Shown here: piece after piece, positions 63,320-64,000 of the stretch | Layout: every line of letters starts with the position of its first letter | How positions within the stretch are numbered: the stretch's first letter is position 1 | The notes under the pieces: model-generated | Databases searched by the model: none | Told to the model about the DNA's origin: nothing | The model's input: the letters and a program-made list of their open reading frames with translations, nothing else | Program-made: the position numbers and the translations under genes | Assembly (NCBI RefSeq): GCF_026343115.1 | Contig: NZ_JAPEMC010000002.1 | Location: 372,001-436,000, forward strand | Direction of reading: 5' to 3' | From: Streptomyces sp. NBC_00102 | GTDB taxonomy: Bacteria > Actinomycetota > Actinomycetes > Streptomycetales > Streptomycetaceae | DNA length: 64,000 nucleotides

Positions 63320-64000
63320 TCACGGCGCCTGGAACGCGGCGCGCAACTCGGCCGTGAGTGACCGCTGGAACGCGGTCACCAGGGCTTGCAGCACCAGCGG
63401 CTGCATGTGGGCCGAGAGCGACTTCATCGCCGACACGTGCTCCGGGTCCGCCTCCCGCTCCCGGTACGGACTCCACACCTCGTCCCGGAAGAGCCGGGTC
63501 AACTCCGCGGCAGCCGACCGGGTGTGCTCCAGCATGACGGTATGCGCCCTGAGGATCGTCTCGTGCGCGATCGGCACGTCCAGCAGCTCCACCCCGAGCC
63601 GGAGCAGCCCCGGATCGACCCGGTGGACACCCTCGCGCGACGGGGCGTCCCCTTCCGTACCGTCCAGCAGCACGCCCATCGCCGCCAGCCGGCCGAGATC
63701 CTGCTCCGTGAGCGGCCGGCCCGCCCGCCGCTCCAGCTCCGCGCCGGTCATCTCCTCGACGCCGTCCGGAGCCCAGGACGCCACCAGCGCCCGGTGGATC
63801 GCCAGATCGTGGGCGCTGAGATCCTCCGGCAGCTGCTCCAGATACCGTTCGATGGCGGCCAGCGTCATGCCCTGGCGCTGGAGTTCCTCGATCAGAGCCA
63901 GCCGCGAGAGATGGCCGTGCCCGTAGTGCCCGACCCGGCGTGGGCCGATGACCGGAGGCGGCAGCAGCCCCCGGGTGCTGTAGAAACGCACGGTGCGCAC
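63320..64000 (-). CDS. MerR-family regulator, N-terminus cut by window edge
   Basis: The visible 226 residues start inside the winged-helix domain (VRTVRFYSTRGLLPPP-type MerR helix), then GHYGHGHLSRLALIEELQRQGMTLAAIERYL, a coiled linker, and a ~140-residue C-terminal helical domain (EWSPYREREADPEHVSAMKSL-like). The first GTG sits at the very edge and the conserved MerR start is missing, so the real N-terminus lies outside. Convergent with fadB. Possibly the regulator of the oxidation run. Confidence 0.85.
   Translation of the reverse strand: MRTVRFYSTRGLLPPPVIGPRRVGHYGHGHLSRLALIEELQRQGMTLAAIERYLEQLPEDLSAHDLAIHRALVASWAPDGVEEMTGAELERRAGRPLTEQDLGRLAAMGVLLDGTEGDAPSREGVHRVDPGLLRLGVELLDVPIAHETILRAHTVMLEHTRSAAAELTRLFRDEVWSPYREREADPEHVSAMKSLSAHMQPLVLQALVTAFQRSLTAELRAAFQAP

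Overview
The window is high-GC chromosomal DNA with long G/C-ended reading frames on both strands. The gene content points to Streptomyces or a close relative: a WhiB-family protein, an SsgA-like sporulation protein, a single-copy-style mce operon, a PucR regulator, type I-E-like CRISPR repeats and many ATGA/GTGA overlaps. No rRNA, tRNA, phage or replication genes were seen.

Layout. 1-6.2 kb: a pentapeptide-rich membrane protein (cut by the window edge), a YchJ-like SEC-C protein, then an ATP-grasp enzyme plus MFS exporter transcribed divergently from a cytochrome P450, which may be a small specialised-metabolism module. 6.2-9.4 kb: an accessory islet with a small hypothetical gene, a 165-bp MITE-like element, gene remnants, and a quinone-oxidoreductase/TetR divergent pair with a perfect operator. 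The islet is bounded by two identical 46-bp terminator copies. 9.4-12.9 kb: acyl-CoA dehydrogenase, SCP2 sterol-carrier protein, a small hypothetical gene and a PucR regulator, with repeated TTACT-N4-AGTAA operators. 13.7-17.6 kb: four genes for secreted proteins, two of them paralogues. 18.6-32.1 kb: a complete mce importer operon (ATPase, two YrbE permeases, MceA-F, four Mce-associated proteins, and a secreted lytic transglycosylase). A 16-bp motif occurs upstream of both the secreted-protein island and the mce operon.

32.1-32.4 kb: a five-repeat CRISPR array without cas genes. 32.6-37.8 kb: an XRE regulator divergent from an NTF2-like/DUF1330 pair, then a two-gene NHEJ-type repair module (ATP-dependent ligase and LigD-type polymerase, divergent) and a membrane protein. 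37.8-41.5 kb: a SNF2 helicase, a two-domain glyoxalase-fold protein and a WhiB-family protein. 41.6-48.4 kb: a GH46 chitosanase with an altered catalytic position and an oligopeptide-type ABC importer operon, whose upstream region is a strong G-quadruplex candidate followed by 15-bp tandem repeats. 48.9-55.9 kb: an 1132-residue HEAT-like repeat protein, an acyl-ACP desaturase with clustered CGTAGGT operator half-sites, an SsgA-like protein, a dihydrofolate-reductase-fold protein and endonuclease V. 56-64 kb: an enoyl-reductase-like protein and a fatty-acid oxidation run (racemase/CoA transferase, acyl-CoA dehydrogenase, thiolase, FadB), ending at a convergent partial MerR regulator.

Lipid handling recurs through the window: Mce import, SCP2, desaturase, two acyl-CoA dehydrogenases, racemase and FadAB could together import, branch-process, desaturate and oxidise lipids or sterol side chains. 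That link is inference. All positions and motifs were read by eye; no database search was run.
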